DNA of 64,000 bases from Flavobacterium beibuense (GTDB lineage: Bacteria > Bacteroidota > Bacteroidia > Flavobacteriales > Flavobacteriaceae): NCBI RefSeq assembly GCF_004151245.1, contig NZ_JUIW01000004.1:124001-188000 (forward strand), written 5' to 3'. The notes below the pieces were generated by a model. That model worked only from the letters and a program-made list of their open reading frames with translations, had not been told where the DNA came from and did no database searches. Shown here in pieces: positions 8,544-18,058 of the stretch (position 1 is its first letter; every line of letters begins with the position of its first letter). Both the position numbers and the translations under genes were made by a program.

Positions 8544-9233
8544 TTAATATGCCAACGTTTTAAACACATAAACATTTACCCACTTCCCATTTACTTTTTT
8601 GTAAATAGCAGCTTTTCGAGGTACATGGTCTCCCACCTGAACTATAGCATACTTTTTATCCTGAGAAATTAAAGGGGTGTAAAATATATAAAAACCTGTA
8701 TCCTCTTTCCTTATAGATTTATCATATTCCTGTTCCCATTCTTCCCATTTCTTTTTTGCTTCCTCTTCAATCCTTTCTTCAGACCAGCCTTTTTCTCGCT
8801 TTATAATTATTTCATTATAGGCTTTTGTATTTTCCAGGCTATCTACAACTCTTTGTGAGGTATCATAACTTACAATAGTCTGTACCTTAAACCGTTTGCT
8901 ATATTTTGGTACATCTTGATAAGAGCTTATAGCTGCTTTTTCAATATTGTAATCCTTCCAGTTAATCTTTTTGGCTATAGCAGTTTTAGTAATAAATTCA
9001 TCCGGATTAAAATCAGGATTCTCTTCAAAAAAACTGTTACTAATAAATGGAAAATCTAATTCATACCTTTCCAGTTTTAAAACTTCACTACTGTCTGCCA
9101 GATTAAAATAATCATACTCAGCAGGAACAACTAATTTATAGGCATCATTCATTAATTCTTCTATCTCTTCTTTTTCTTGAGCGAAACAAAAAATGCCTGT
9201 AAAGAATAACAAAGCAAAAAAACTGTTTTTCAT
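8544..9233 (-). CDS. Exported protein of unknown function
   Basis: 229 residues from the ATG at 9233, chosen because it begins a clean signal peptide (MKNSFFALLFFTGIFCFAQ); nine upstream in-frame codons are probably not translated. The mature part is Glu/Lys-rich, with a coiled-coil-like stretch near the middle (WSEERIEEEAKKKWEEWEQEYD), and ends in a beta-rich segment (KKYAIVQVGDHVPRKAAIYKKVNGKWVNVYVF). It is probably periplasmic. No family recognised. Confidence 0.6.
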   Translation of the reverse strand: MKNSFFALLFFTGIFCFAQEKEEIEELMNDAYKLVVPAEYDYFNLADSSEVLKLERYELDFPFISNSFFEENPDFNPDEFITKTAIAKKINWKDYNIEKAAISSYQDVPKYSKRFKVQTIVSYDTSQRVVDSLENTKAYNEIIIKREKGWSEERIEEEAKKKWEEWEQEYDKSIRKEDTGFYIFYTPLISQDKKYAIVQVGDHVPRKAAIYKKVNGKWVNVYVFKTLAY

Positions 9234-9299
9234 ATTTGCTGCATTTAAGGTTGTCAACACTAAATATAATAATTAATTTTATCTCCCTAAGTTAACAGC

Positions 9300-10202
9300 A
9301 TGCTCCCTATAGCTTACCACCCTATTTACAAACACCCTTTACCGGAAGGCCACCGCTTTCCAATGATAAAATATGAACTCCTGCCTCAGCAATTGCTTCA
9401 CGAAGGCACGGCAGTGAAAAGTGATTTCCATTCGCCATCCCTACCCGATATGCAGCATGTACTTGCGGTACATAAAAAGGAATATGTGGATGAGTTGGTT
9501 AATCTTACACTTGACCCAAGGGCGGTTAGAAAAATCGGTTTTCCGCTTTCGGCAAAACTGGTGGAAAGGGAACTGCGCATTGCCGAAGGTACCATTTGGG
9601 GATGCCATAAAGCGATGGAGCACGGCATAGCCTTTAATATTGCAGGAGGCACACACCATGCCTACAGCGACAGGGGTGAAGCATTTTGCTTGCTTAACGA
9701 TCAGGCGATAGGAGCACAATACCTCATCAATAATAAACTTGCTAAAAAAGTACTGATAGTGGACCTCGATGTACATCAGGGTAACGGTACTGCCGAAATA
9801 TTTGAAGGCAACAACGATATATTTACCTTCTCAATGCACGGCAAAAGTAACTATCCGTTTAAAAAGGAAACGTCTGATCTTGATATTGCCCTGCCGGATA
9901 ACACAGGAGATACCGAATACCTTTCCATACTGGAAGATACATTGCCTAAACTTATCGATACCGAAAAACCTGACTTCATTTTTTACCTGAGTGGAGTAGA
10001 CATACTGGCTTCCGACAAACTAGGCAAATTAGGGTGTACTATTGAAGGATGCAGGCAACGTGATGAATATGTGTTATCACTTTGCCATAAATTGGGCATA
10101 CCCGTACAATGCAGTATGGGTGGCGGCTATAGTCCCGATATTAAGGTTATTATAGAAGCCCATGCCAATACTTATAGGGTAGCAAGGCATATATATGTAT
10201 AA
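9300..10202 (+). CDS. Histone deacetylase-family hydrolase (AcuC / acetylpolyamine amidohydrolase-like)
   Basis: 300 residues of the arginase/deacetylase fold. The zinc and catalytic motifs are visible: NIAGGTHHAYSDRGEAFCLLND (tandem His) and VDLDVHQGNGTAEIF (Asp and His ligands, near residue 155). FYLSGVDILASDKLGKL carries the second zinc aspartate. Bacterial members remove acetyl groups from lysines or polyamines, or act on other small amides; the substrate is unknown. It ends at a perfect-palindrome terminator. Confidence 0.9.
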   Translation: MLPIAYHPIYKHPLPEGHRFPMIKYELLPQQLLHEGTAVKSDFHSPSLPDMQHVLAVHKKEYVDELVNLTLDPRAVRKIGFPLSAKLVERELRIAEGTIWGCHKAMEHGIAFNIAGGTHHAYSDRGEAFCLLNDQAIGAQYLINNKLAKKVLIVDLDVHQGNGTAEIFEGNNDIFTFSMHGKSNYPFKKETSDLDIALPDNTGDTEYLSILEDTLPKLIDTEKPDFIFYLSGVDILASDKLGKLGCTIEGCRQRDEYVLSLCHKLGIPVQCSMGGGYSPDIKVIIEAHANTYRVARHIYV

Positions 10203-10232
10203 AAAAAACGGGGCAATTGCCCCGCTTCTTCT
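10201..10232. terminator. Terminator after the deacetylase-like gene
   Basis: The 16-base perfect palindrome CGGGGCAATTGCCCCG (10209-10224), preceded by an A run and followed by CTTCTTCTTT. It separates two convergent genes and its A run would give the leftward ATPase transcript a U-tract. Confidence 0.75.
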
Positions 10233-10239
10233 TTCATAG

Positions 10240-13200
10240 CTATTTCTCCCTCAACCCCTGGCGCAATATTTCTTTTATACCTTCTATATGCTGGGTAAAT
10301 TCCATTACCTGCGAAAGCATCTGCGCCATTTCATTCTTATCTCCAAAGCCTTTCAGCTTATTGTTTTTCACAAAGGTTTCCTTAATGGAAGCCCAGCGTT
10401 GTTTTTCATCCTCGCCCAGCATACCTGTCATTTCCTTAAACTTTAAAAGGTTGGCTTCGGCAGCACTGGTAAGCGTTTGTGTCTCATTTTGATAATGCGA
10501 TAACAGTAAGGTTTGTATCTCGGCATCATTCATTACAGGAACAATTTTACCCACCAGCTTGTTCATATCACGATACGATCCCTGTAGCCTGAAAGGTGGT
10601 TCGGTTCGGTAGGCATCTTCCATCGCTGCCGATGCTATATAGGCTGCATTAGCCTTAAGCACTACGCTACGCACTTTAACCACTTTATCCAGTAATGAGA
10701 TGTAAGTCTCAATATCCTGCTTGGTGTGGTTCCCCTTAAGCTCCAGTCCGTCACGCTGTCCTGTTTCGGCCATAGTGATGAGCGGATACAGGTCGTCCAT
10801 ACTTTTAGAAGCCAATTGTGCCAGTACCGGGTTTGAAGTAAGCGCGTTTTCTATAAGGCTCAGTTCAAACAGCTGCGAGGTGTTGCCAATTACATCTCCC
10901 AGATTATAAATATCAGCACGGTTGGCAAGCATGTCCGGTATACGGAATTTCTCTCCTGTTTCGGTATACGGGTTACCCGCCATTACCACACAGAATTTCT
11001 TAGCCTTCATGTCATACGTTTTAGGCTGTCCGTTGTATACACCCTCAATCTTACGGGTACCATCGGCAAGCGAAATAAACTTTTGCAGGAACTCAGGACT
11101 GCAATGCTGAATATCGTCCAGATAGAGCATCACATTATTACCCATTTCCAGTGCAAGGTTCAGTTTCTTAAGCTCTTCCCTTGCTGCGGCATTATTTGCC
11201 GAAGACGGGTCTACCGAGGTTACCTCGTGTCCAATGGCCGGTCCGTTTATTTTCATAAACACAAGACCAAGCCTGTTTGCCAGATACTCCATAAGGGTAG
11301 TTTTACCATATCCAGGAGGCGAAACTAACAGTAGCATCCCCGAACGATCTGTACGGCGGTTCTCGCCTGCACTACCCAGCTGCTTGGCAAGGTTATCACC
11401 AAACAACGGCAGGTATACCTGGTCTATAAGTTTGTTACGCACAAACGAGGTTAATACCTTTGGCATAAACTCATTAAGCCTCAAGTCTGTTTTAAGCTGT
11501 TGTGTAAGCTTATGGCGCTCTGCCCTAAAAGCCTCAAATGCCGGAACATCTACCGTAAAATACCTGTCCATTAACTGTACGAAATGGTGGTAATGGAAAT
11601 GGTACGTTCCCTCGGCAATTGTATTGTGCGAACCTGCAAGGCCTGTTATTTCCTCTTCCGGTTCAACATTAACTTTCTTTTCGGCCGACTCATGCCTATA
11701 CAACAGCAGGGCTGCAATTTCATACAGGTATTCCATATTGTCCTGCTGCGCTCCCTGATTAAGGTAAGACGACACCCACTGAGTTGCCAGCTGTATAGCG
11801 GCTTCGGTATCGGGGGCATTTTCAAGATTATGTCTAAATGCCACAGCCGCACCCTTATTTTCCAGCATTTTTACAAAGCTCTCCGCAAGCTGCGAAGCTT
11901 TATGGCTTATACTGAAGGCATCATCATTTTTAAGCTCCTCAAACAGGTAACCGGCAATGGTATAAGCATCTGTATTACCGGTTTTGTTTAAGGCTCCCTT
12001 TTCAAGGAATTTTTCTGTTTCCTGAGTCAGTTCCTCAACTATATAATCAAACTCTGTGCTGTTAGGAAATATGGCCAAAACCCCTCCCGCAGCTTTTATC
12101 TTACTGTTTAGTTTAGTGCGCTGTTCCTCCGGCAAACTGTACCAGAAAAACTGAGCATAGGCCCTAACCATAGGACTGTATCGTAACAGCCCCAAGGTAT
12201 GGTGCTTGCTTACCAAAGCTTTTAAAAACTTAAAGGCATCGGCATCGTGCACTCCTTTTACATAGCCTTCGGTATAGTTTTTAGAGGTCTCATCGCTAAC
12301 CAGTTTTGCCAATTCCTCATCGGTAAAGTTGTTTAACTCTTCAGGATTATAGTTCCTGAAAATCTTATAGGCAAGGTAAGCACCCCTGTATATCTCATTA
12401 TTCTCTGACACCAAATCCTGATTCCAGTATTTTTGTGATGACAAAAGGTTCTCACCTTTCAGTTCCTGATAAAAATCGGTACCTGTTAAGTGATAGTTCA
12501 GCTTTCCTTCCCTGTATACAATGGTAAGGTCTAAAGGCTGCTTGTTTACAGCAAACCTGTGATTACCGAAACGGATTATATTATCTCCATCCTCATACAG
12601 TTCCTGCCTGTCCTTAAGCTTACGAAGGGCATCCTCACGAGCCGATTTCAGTTCGGTTTCAATAGCCTCTGCCTTTCCGGTATCTTCAAGTGCTACCAGC
12701 TGCTGTACCAAATCACGAAGCTTGGCAATCATAAGGTCGGAAGCAAAATAACCGTTTATATCCTCAACCGAATTGAAGGTCAGGGCTTTTGAAGCCACAT
12801 TTTTAAGTATACGCTGCGAAGCGCTCTCTATGGCTACTGCCTTCTTGTTTCGGGCTTCGGTAAGGTTGTTCTTCTTTGCTTCAAAAGCGGCATAAACCTC
12901 TTCCCTTTTTTCTATTATCGATTCGGTAAACTCCTCATAATCGGCAAAACGGGCTTCAAGATCTTCTAACTGAACCGATATCTTATTAAGCAGCTCCTCC
13001 GTCTTTTCCGGAGTATCTGCCCTGTCCAGTGCATTTACAATACTCTGGTCTATAAGCTTTACCTGAGCAGCAAAGTCGGCCTTAGCTTCCTTACCTCCCA
13101 ATGACGATATTTTGTTCTTAATATCTGCCTTAAGCCTGTTAAGTGTTGCAAATATGAGCGATATGTTATTGATGATCTGGGTAGACTGTGAAGTGTCTTC

Positions 13201-15093
13201 TATTTTTAGGTTAGACACTATATCAATAAGCATTTCCAGATCGGCTGTAATACCGTTTACCTCATCCTCAAGTTTGCGCGCCTCCATAACAGTGGCAATA
13301 CCATCCAGACCTTTTTGCTTTTCCTCCACACGGTTATGATAAGGAACCAATGCCTTATCGTCCATAAGGAACTGCACGCAGTTTTGAGAAATCACCTCGG
13401 TTTGTTCTACTATTTCCTTTTCAAGATTCGTAATGAAATCCCCATCGGTATAACGTACTTCCCTAAGACTTATCACTTCTCCGCGAAGGCCTCTTAAACC
13501 TGCCAGATCAGATACAAAAACATCTATATCATTTAGCGGTGAGCTCTTTATCTTTTCAAATAATGTTTGGGCTTTCTGCTTAAGCTCATCGGTAAGCTTT
13601 TGGGCATTTTGCCTTAACTGAACTACTTTTTCAAACTCGTCTATCGCTGCGTTTGCCGTATTACGAATTTCGGTAAGGGGCAGGTGCAGCTCAAAGGTTT
13701 CTTTTGAGGTAATCCAGTAATAGGTATCCAGTATGTTTCGTGAAAGCCTGGTAAGGTCGGCATACAGCCCGTCATAATCATCATCCTTATTAAGCAGGGT
13801 AATAATAGACTGGCAGTCGGCCATGGCCTTAACGATATCCTTGTTGCCTATTTTATATATGTAACTGTCCTTGTGCTGCGAAGGCATAATATCTCCTTTT
13901 ACAAAAGGCGTTTGCCAAATTTGTATCAGGTGGTTCTTGGTTTGCTCTTCCGAAGCCTTAAAGTAACACAGCTCCCCGTTTTCAAGCAGCGTAAACCCGT
14001 TGCATATTATAGGGGTATTTACCTGTTGTGTAATAAGGTTGTAGGACATTAATACATACTGTCCGTACTTTTCCTCATAAAACACATACAGGAAATCTTC
14101 TCCGTTTGGCGAAGCAATCCTTTCCTGGAACAGCAGGTTCTCCAAACTGTTCTCAAAAATCTTATATTCGCCCGTCTGCAGGTAATATCCGTTAGAAAAG
14201 ATGATACCATGCTCGTCCGGCAAGAGTATTGCCGATGTAGAGAGGCTGTCTACCTTTCTTACTTCCTGCAGTTTGTGGTTATAGACAAAAAACCTGGCCT
14301 CCTCCTGAAACGGCTTAATCTGTAAGGTGACAAGATTACCCAAATCGGCAAACTTGTAGATTCCGTCGTCTAATGTTTGGTCAGGATGAATAACCTCCTC
14401 GTCATAAATCCCTTTACCTGTGGCAGTATTATCTTCAATTTTTATGGTTAGCGTGCCGCCCACAGTTTCAACAAATACCCTGTCCATAATAGACACGTGC
14501 GGGTGTTTGCCATACCTGTGCATATCGCGGGTGGTTTCCTGCCAGCTAAAATCGTGCTGCCTAGGGAAACGATATTCATGATCGCTTCGGTTATCCTGGT
14601 AGACCAGGCTATTTTCTTTTATAAGCCATTTAAAGGTTTTAACATCACTTATCCTGTCACTTATCTGGAAAACCATGTGCAGGTAGTTGCCTGTTATAAA
14701 GAACTTGCGAAACTCGGTATCCCTGTAATATTTGTACAGGTTATAGAAATCGGTAAGGAAAGTTTCCTCAGCAATAAGCTCAAGCCCCTGCTTAATAAAC
14801 TCGCCATCCTCATAACTGTAAATACTAAATACGTCTTCGGTCTTGATATCAGTACGCAACCCAAAGTGCACATTGTAGCCAAAAATGCATTTATCGCCAA
14901 TGGTTACTATATCACTAGGGATACAGCTGTTATCGGTAATAATCCTGTTGTTGGCTATAAGTTTAGTTTCTATGCTGCCAAAAACCTCTTTTCGTGCCTC
15001 ATTAAGTTTGTGCAGCCTGCCCAAAAGGTCGTTCTTTTGGGTTTCAAGGCGGCTGCGTATAATTTCATATGTACCGCCTTCAAGTGTACTCAT
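10240..15093 (-). CDS. Giant AAA+ ATPase with DUF3686-like N-terminus ('DNA repair ATPase')
   Basis: 1617 residues, last gene of a five-gene operon. The N-terminal 400 or so residues are beta-rich (DIVTIGDKCIFGYNVHFGLRT, GKHPHVSIMDRVFVE) and resemble the DUF3686 family named as ATPases involved in DNA repair; that name has little experimental basis that I know of. Residues of about 450-870 are Glu/Lys-rich helices likely to form coiled coils. The AAA+ domain is near the C-terminus: Walker A PPGYGKTT (about 1258), Walker B VMLYLDDIQH (about 1320), sensor 1 VVMAGNPYTE (about 1370), and an arginine-finger candidate in MLANRADIYN (about 1390). No membrane segment or signal is seen, so it is cytoplasmic. 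Given its PspA and flotillin partners, a motor acting on membrane-bound polymers is a reasonable inference. Confidence 0.85.
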   Translation of the reverse strand: MSTLEGGTYEIIRSRLETQKNDLLGRLHKLNEARKEVFGSIETKLIANNRIITDNSCIPSDIVTIGDKCIFGYNVHFGLRTDIKTEDVFSIYSYEDGEFIKQGLELIAEETFLTDFYNLYKYYRDTEFRKFFITGNYLHMVFQISDRISDVKTFKWLIKENSLVYQDNRSDHEYRFPRQHDFSWQETTRDMHRYGKHPHVSIMDRVFVETVGGTLTIKIEDNTATGKGIYDEEVIHPDQTLDDGIYKFADLGNLVTLQIKPFQEEARFFVYNHKLQEVRKVDSLSTSAILLPDEHGIIFSNGYYLQTGEYKIFENSLENLLFQERIASPNGEDFLYVFYEEKYGQYVLMSYNLITQQVNTPIICNGFTLLENGELCYFKASEEQTKNHLIQIWQTPFVKGDIMPSQHKDSYIYKIGNKDIVKAMADCQSIITLLNKDDDYDGLYADLTRLSRNILDTYYWITSKETFELHLPLTEIRNTANAAIDEFEKVVQLRQNAQKLTDELKQKAQTLFEKIKSSPLNDIDVFVSDLAGLRGLRGEVISLREVRYTDGDFITNLEKEIVEQTEVISQNCVQFLMDDKALVPYHNRVEEKQKGLDGIATVMEARKLEDEVNGITADLEMLIDIVSNLKIEDTSQSTQIINNISLIFATLNRLKADIKNKISSLGGKEAKADFAAQVKLIDQSIVNALDRADTPEKTEELLNKISVQLEDLEARFADYEEFTESIIEKREEVYAAFEAKKNNLTEARNKKAVAIESASQRILKNVASKALTFNSVEDINGYFASDLMIAKLRDLVQQLVALEDTGKAEAIETELKSAREDALRKLKDRQELYEDGDNIIRFGNHRFAVNKQPLDLTIVYREGKLNYHLTGTDFYQELKGENLLSSQKYWNQDLVSENNEIYRGAYLAYKIFRNYNPEELNNFTDEELAKLVSDETSKNYTEGYVKGVHDADAFKFLKALVSKHHTLGLLRYSPMVRAYAQFFWYSLPEEQRTKLNSKIKAAGGVLAIFPNSTEFDYIVEELTQETEKFLEKGALNKTGNTDAYTIAGYLFEELKNDDAFSISHKASQLAESFVKMLENKGAAVAFRHNLENAPDTEAAIQLATQWVSSYLNQGAQQDNMEYLYEIAALLLYRHESAEKKVNVEPEEEITGLAGSHNTIAEGTYHFHYHHFVQLMDRYFTVDVPAFEAFRAERHKLTQQLKTDLRLNEFMPKVLTSFVRNKLIDQVYLPLFGDNLAKQLGSAGENRRTDRSGMLLLVSPPGYGKTTLMEYLANRLGLVFMKINGPAIGHEVTSVDPSSANNAAAREELKKLNLALEMGNNVMLYLDDIQHCSPEFLQKFISLADGTRKIEGVYNGQPKTYDMKAKKFCVVMAGNPYTETGEKFRIPDMLANRADIYNLGDVIGNTSQLFELSLIENALTSNPVLAQLASKSMDDLYPLITMAETGQRDGLELKGNHTKQDIETYISLLDKVVKVRSVVLKANAAYIASAAMEDAYRTEPPFRLQGSYRDMNKLVGKIVPVMNDAEIQTLLLSHYQNETQTLTSAAEANLLKFKEMTGMLGEDEKQRWASIKETFVKNNKLKGFGDKNEMAQMLSQVMEFTQHIEGIKEILRQGLREK

Positions 15094-15122
15094 GGTTGGT
15101 TTTGTTTTAATAAGTTAAGTAC

Positions 15123-15185
15123 TGCGCCCGGCGCAATTCCTTTGAAAAAAGAAGGGTAATTCCCCGCACAGTGGCAGCTGCGCGG
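15123..15185 (-). other. Two G+C-rich hairpins between the flotillin and ATPase genes
   Basis: A perfect dyad TGCGCC-C-GGCGCA (15123-15135) and a second stem, CCGCACAG / CTGCGCGG with one mismatch (15164-15185), in the 120-base gap. They stand out against AT-rich surroundings. There is no long T run, so partial attenuation or RNA processing is more likely than full termination. Confidence 0.5.
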
Positions 15186-15213
15186 AGAAAAAATATAAAA
15201 AATCAAATAAAAC

Positions 15214-17274
15214 TTATCCCAGTTTTTTGTCAGACAGACCAAGGTTTCTTGCCATATCCATAAGGTTAGAGAACAGGCCTTTTTCACCGTCATCGCTACT
15301 GCGTTTCTGCAGTTCCATAAGCAGGCCGGCTACCGTAAGGTTTTTAATATCTTCCGATGTAATGCCGTACTTATCTGCAAAGCCTTTAATCCTCTCTAAA
15401 AGATTTTCCTTTCCTTCGCTGCCATCACCCAGTACCGCATCTTTAATATCGGTAATGTTTTCTGAATGATTTACCAGCCTGTCAAATCCTTTAGCCTTAG
15501 TTATCTGTCCGACAATCTGATCAAAGAACATGGTCTCACCACCCACAATATCAATCTTAGCAGCCTTAAGCGCCTCACCAATTACATTAGCCTGTGCATC
15601 GGCAATGTCTTTCTGGATGTTGATATGAGCAAGATCTACCTGAAGTTCTTTGTTTAGGCGTAGTTTAAACTCTTCGTGTTCTTTACCTACACCGTCAAGT
15701 TTCTTCATAGCTTCTGCTTTCTCTTCAATACCGCTGGCTTCTGCAAGAGCTTTTTCTTTAATCACATCAGCCTCTGCTACACCAAGTTGTTTTTCGGCCT
15801 CAGCTTTCGCCTTAATACCGGCAGCTTCTGCAAGGGCTTTTTTCTCGATAATAACAGCGTCAACAATACCCTGTCTTTCGCTGGCATCTGCCTTAGCATG
15901 CATTACCTGAGCTTCAGACAATCCTACAGTAGCATCTTCTTTAGCCTTAGCCTCTGCAAGTATCTTTCTTGCCTCAGCTTCTTTCTCGCTTGCAGCCATT
16001 TTAGCAGCAGCCTCAATATTGATTTCTTCCGCTTTTTGTTTAGCAGCCTCTTTTTCTGCCTCAGCAGCCTTAAGGCGTTTAATGTAAAGCTCTTCACTTT
16101 CTTTTTCAGCAAGTGTAACAGCCACTTTTTTCCTTCTGTCTGCTTCTTTGAAAGCTTCTATATCCTTCATGTTCTCCTGCTCCTGAACCACGCCTTTTTC
16201 AAGCATTACCCTGTCGCGGATAACATTTTGTATGTTTTTACGCTCTACCTCAACAGCTTTGTCTTTTTCTATCTGAGCCAGTGTAACAATACGCTCTCTT
16301 TCTGTCTGCTCCAAGGCACGGTCTTTTTCTACCCTTTCGGTTTCAACAGCAGCTGTACGCTCTTTGTTTTTAGCAGCAACAATTACAAGCCTGTCCTTAT
16401 TTTCTTCAGCTACCTGAACTTTCTCTGCAGTGCTTATTCTTGCTGTTTCAGATTTCAGCCTTTCTTCTTCAAATACTTTTGCAATCTCTGCCTCTTCACG
16501 AGCCTTGATGTTTGCAATTTCACGTTTTTGCTGCTCCTCTTTTTCTGCCAGCTGACGGTCTAAAGCCAGTATTGCCTCACGTGCCTCTACGTCCTGCTTG
16601 CGGATGGTTTTCTCCTCATCCCTTCTGATAAGGTTTGACTTGATATTTTGTACCGCAGTAAGCTCGGTAATTTTCTTGATACCTTCAGAGTCCAGGATGT
16701 TATCCGATTTCAGGTGGCTAAGAGGTGTCTGCTCAAGGTCGTCTATAGCACAGTCGTCCAGTATGTATCCGTTAAGATCGGTACCAATAATGGAAATGAT
16801 CTCTTCACGGAATTCGCTTCGTGCCTCATACAGTTCCACAAAATCAAACTTTTTACCTACTGTCTTTAATGCTTCCGAGAATTTTGCATCAAACAGATTG
16901 CGCAGTACATCAATTTCTGATGCCCTTTCACAGCCTATGGTTTGAGCCACATTAATAATATCGGCAGTAGATTTATTTATCTTGATAAAGAAGGTAACTT
17001 TAATATCGGCACGTATATTATCTTTACAGATAAGTCCGTTCATTCCTGTACGCTCCACATCCAGTTTTTTCACAGAGATATCCATGATCTCCATTTTATG
17101 AAGTACCGGCACTACAAGTCCGGCATTAAAGAACACTTTTGTTCCTCCGGCTCCGGTGCGCACAATAACCTTGCCCTGTATAATTTTCTTATACATTGAT
17201 ATAATCCAAACAAGGGCTCCGATGAATACTATAATAAAAGCAATCATCCCAACGAGTAAAGAATCTCCTAACAT
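15214..17274 (-). CDS. Flotillin-like SPFH/Band 7 protein (YqiK type)
   Basis: 686 residues. A single N-terminal membrane segment (about residues 7-28) is followed by an SPFH domain (GKVIVRTGAGGTKVFFNAGLVVPVLHKMEIM, to about residue 200). Residues of about 205-560 form a very long Ala/Glu/Lys coiled coil with the repeated AEA and KAEAE pattern of flotillins. The C-terminal 60 residues (LLERIKGFADKYGITSEDIKNL) are a separate tail. Flotillins form ring- or cage-like scaffolds in membrane microdomains. In E. coli, YqiK pairs with the NfeD-like YqiJ, and the same pairing is seen here with the upstream gene. Confidence 0.92.
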   Translation of the reverse strand: MLGDSLLVGMIAFIIVFIGALVWIISMYKKIIQGKVIVRTGAGGTKVFFNAGLVVPVLHKMEIMDISVKKLDVERTGMNGLICKDNIRADIKVTFFIKINKSTADIINVAQTIGCERASEIDVLRNLFDAKFSEALKTVGKKFDFVELYEARSEFREEIISIIGTDLNGYILDDCAIDDLEQTPLSHLKSDNILDSEGIKKITELTAVQNIKSNLIRRDEEKTIRKQDVEAREAILALDRQLAEKEEQQKREIANIKAREEAEIAKVFEEERLKSETARISTAEKVQVAEENKDRLVIVAAKNKERTAAVETERVEKDRALEQTERERIVTLAQIEKDKAVEVERKNIQNVIRDRVMLEKGVVQEQENMKDIEAFKEADRRKKVAVTLAEKESEELYIKRLKAAEAEKEAAKQKAEEINIEAAAKMAASEKEAEARKILAEAKAKEDATVGLSEAQVMHAKADASERQGIVDAVIIEKKALAEAAGIKAKAEAEKQLGVAEADVIKEKALAEASGIEEKAEAMKKLDGVGKEHEEFKLRLNKELQVDLAHINIQKDIADAQANVIGEALKAAKIDIVGGETMFFDQIVGQITKAKGFDRLVNHSENITDIKDAVLGDGSEGKENLLERIKGFADKYGITSEDIKNLTVAGLLMELQKRSSDDGEKGLFSNLMDMARNLGLSDKKLG

Positions 17275-17304
17275 TTTAATTTAAAGGTGTTTATAATAAT
17301 TGGT

Positions 17305-17379
17305 TTAAAAAATAAATTCAATAATTGTCTGTATCACAGCCGATACGGCCATGATAAAATGATTGATGATTGATAGCAT
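17305..17379 (-). CDS. Possible 24-residue hydrophobic peptide inside the operon
   Basis: ATG at 17379, TAA at 17305-17307, in the 119-base gap between the NfeD-like and flotillin genes. The peptide is almost all hydrophobic (starts MLSIINHFIMAVSAV, ends EFIF), so it could be a single-pass membrane microprotein. The bases before its ATG (ACCAACC) resemble those before the ATPase start (AAACCAACC). There is no conservation evidence here, and it may be chance. Confidence 0.3.
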   Translation of the reverse strand: MLSIINHFIMAVSAVIQTIIEFIF

Positions 17380-17393
17380 GATTGGTTGGTTTT

Positions 17394-18047
17394 TTAATAA
17401 TCGAATTTTTCAACGAGGTAATATTTCCTGTCTTCCGTTTCTCCCACTATAACCGCCTGCTGCCCGGCTGTAAGCCTTTCATCAGTATTGCTTCTCGCAT
17501 AAATTTTCATGGGATCTCCGTTTACCGTCAGTTCCACCTGTCCCGTTTTATCCTGTGCCACGGCAGATATTACCGTGCACCTCCTGCCTAAAAAATCTAT
17601 TTCGGGTTCGCCCTTATGGTTTACCATTTTGTATAGATAGCCAAGGGGTTTGCTAAACAGCTTTACCACAAAAAGGCTTAGGATAAAGTTTGGGATAAGC
17701 AGCAAAAAGCCCAATAATGTACTCTCTATCCCCAGGTAGTAGGTAACGTTAACTCCCACCAGCCACATAGAGAAAAAGATAATGGTTATTATGAACATGA
17801 GCGGGAGTTCGTCAAAATTAAAGTACTCCAGCGTTTTCATAAAACTGCTGCCCTCTGCAGCGTTCTCGCTTCCGGTAACATCGCTGTCAAAATCGGCATC
17901 CACATCTGCCGCGTCAAAATCAACGCTAAACAAATCAGGGTCGATACCCGCAATAATAACCAGCAGCCAATAGATTACCATAATGATAGACATAATGGTA
18001 AAAAACGCATTTACAGGTGAAAAAGAAATCTCTATTAATTCCTTCAT
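17394..18047 (-). CDS. NfeD/YqiJ-like membrane protein with C-terminal OB-fold
   Basis: 217 residues. One membrane segment near the N-terminus (about 13-33), an acidic Asp-rich loop (VDFDAADVDADFDSDV), then two more membrane segments (about 80-125). The C-terminal 65 residues (EIDFLGRRCTVISAVAQDKTGQVELTVNGDPMKIYARS) show the short beta barrel typical of NfeD and YqiJ partners of flotillins. It is 12 bases after pspA. The family match is by architecture and context, so the role as a flotillin partner is inferred. Confidence 0.78.
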   Translation of the reverse strand: MKELIEISFSPVNAFFTIMSIIMVIYWLLVIIAGIDPDLFSVDFDAADVDADFDSDVTGSENAAEGSSFMKTLEYFNFDELPLMFIITIIFFSMWLVGVNVTYYLGIESTLLGFLLLIPNFILSLFVVKLFSKPLGYLYKMVNHKGEPEIDFLGRRCTVISAVAQDKTGQVELTVNGDPMKIYARSNTDERLTAGQQAVIVGETEDRKYYLVEKFDY

Positions 18048-18058
18048 TGTTTTAGTTT

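Noticed and set aside
14497..15159. Rightward 220-codon frame opposite the start of the ATPase gene
   Set aside because: Antisense to strongly coding sequence with a clear DUF3686-like domain; no motif or promoter of its own.
15676..16563. Long rightward frame of 295 codons opposite the flotillin gene
   Set aside because: It is rich in Phe, Cys and Ser because it is the antisense of a Glu/Lys/Ala coiled-coil gene; no start context or motifs.
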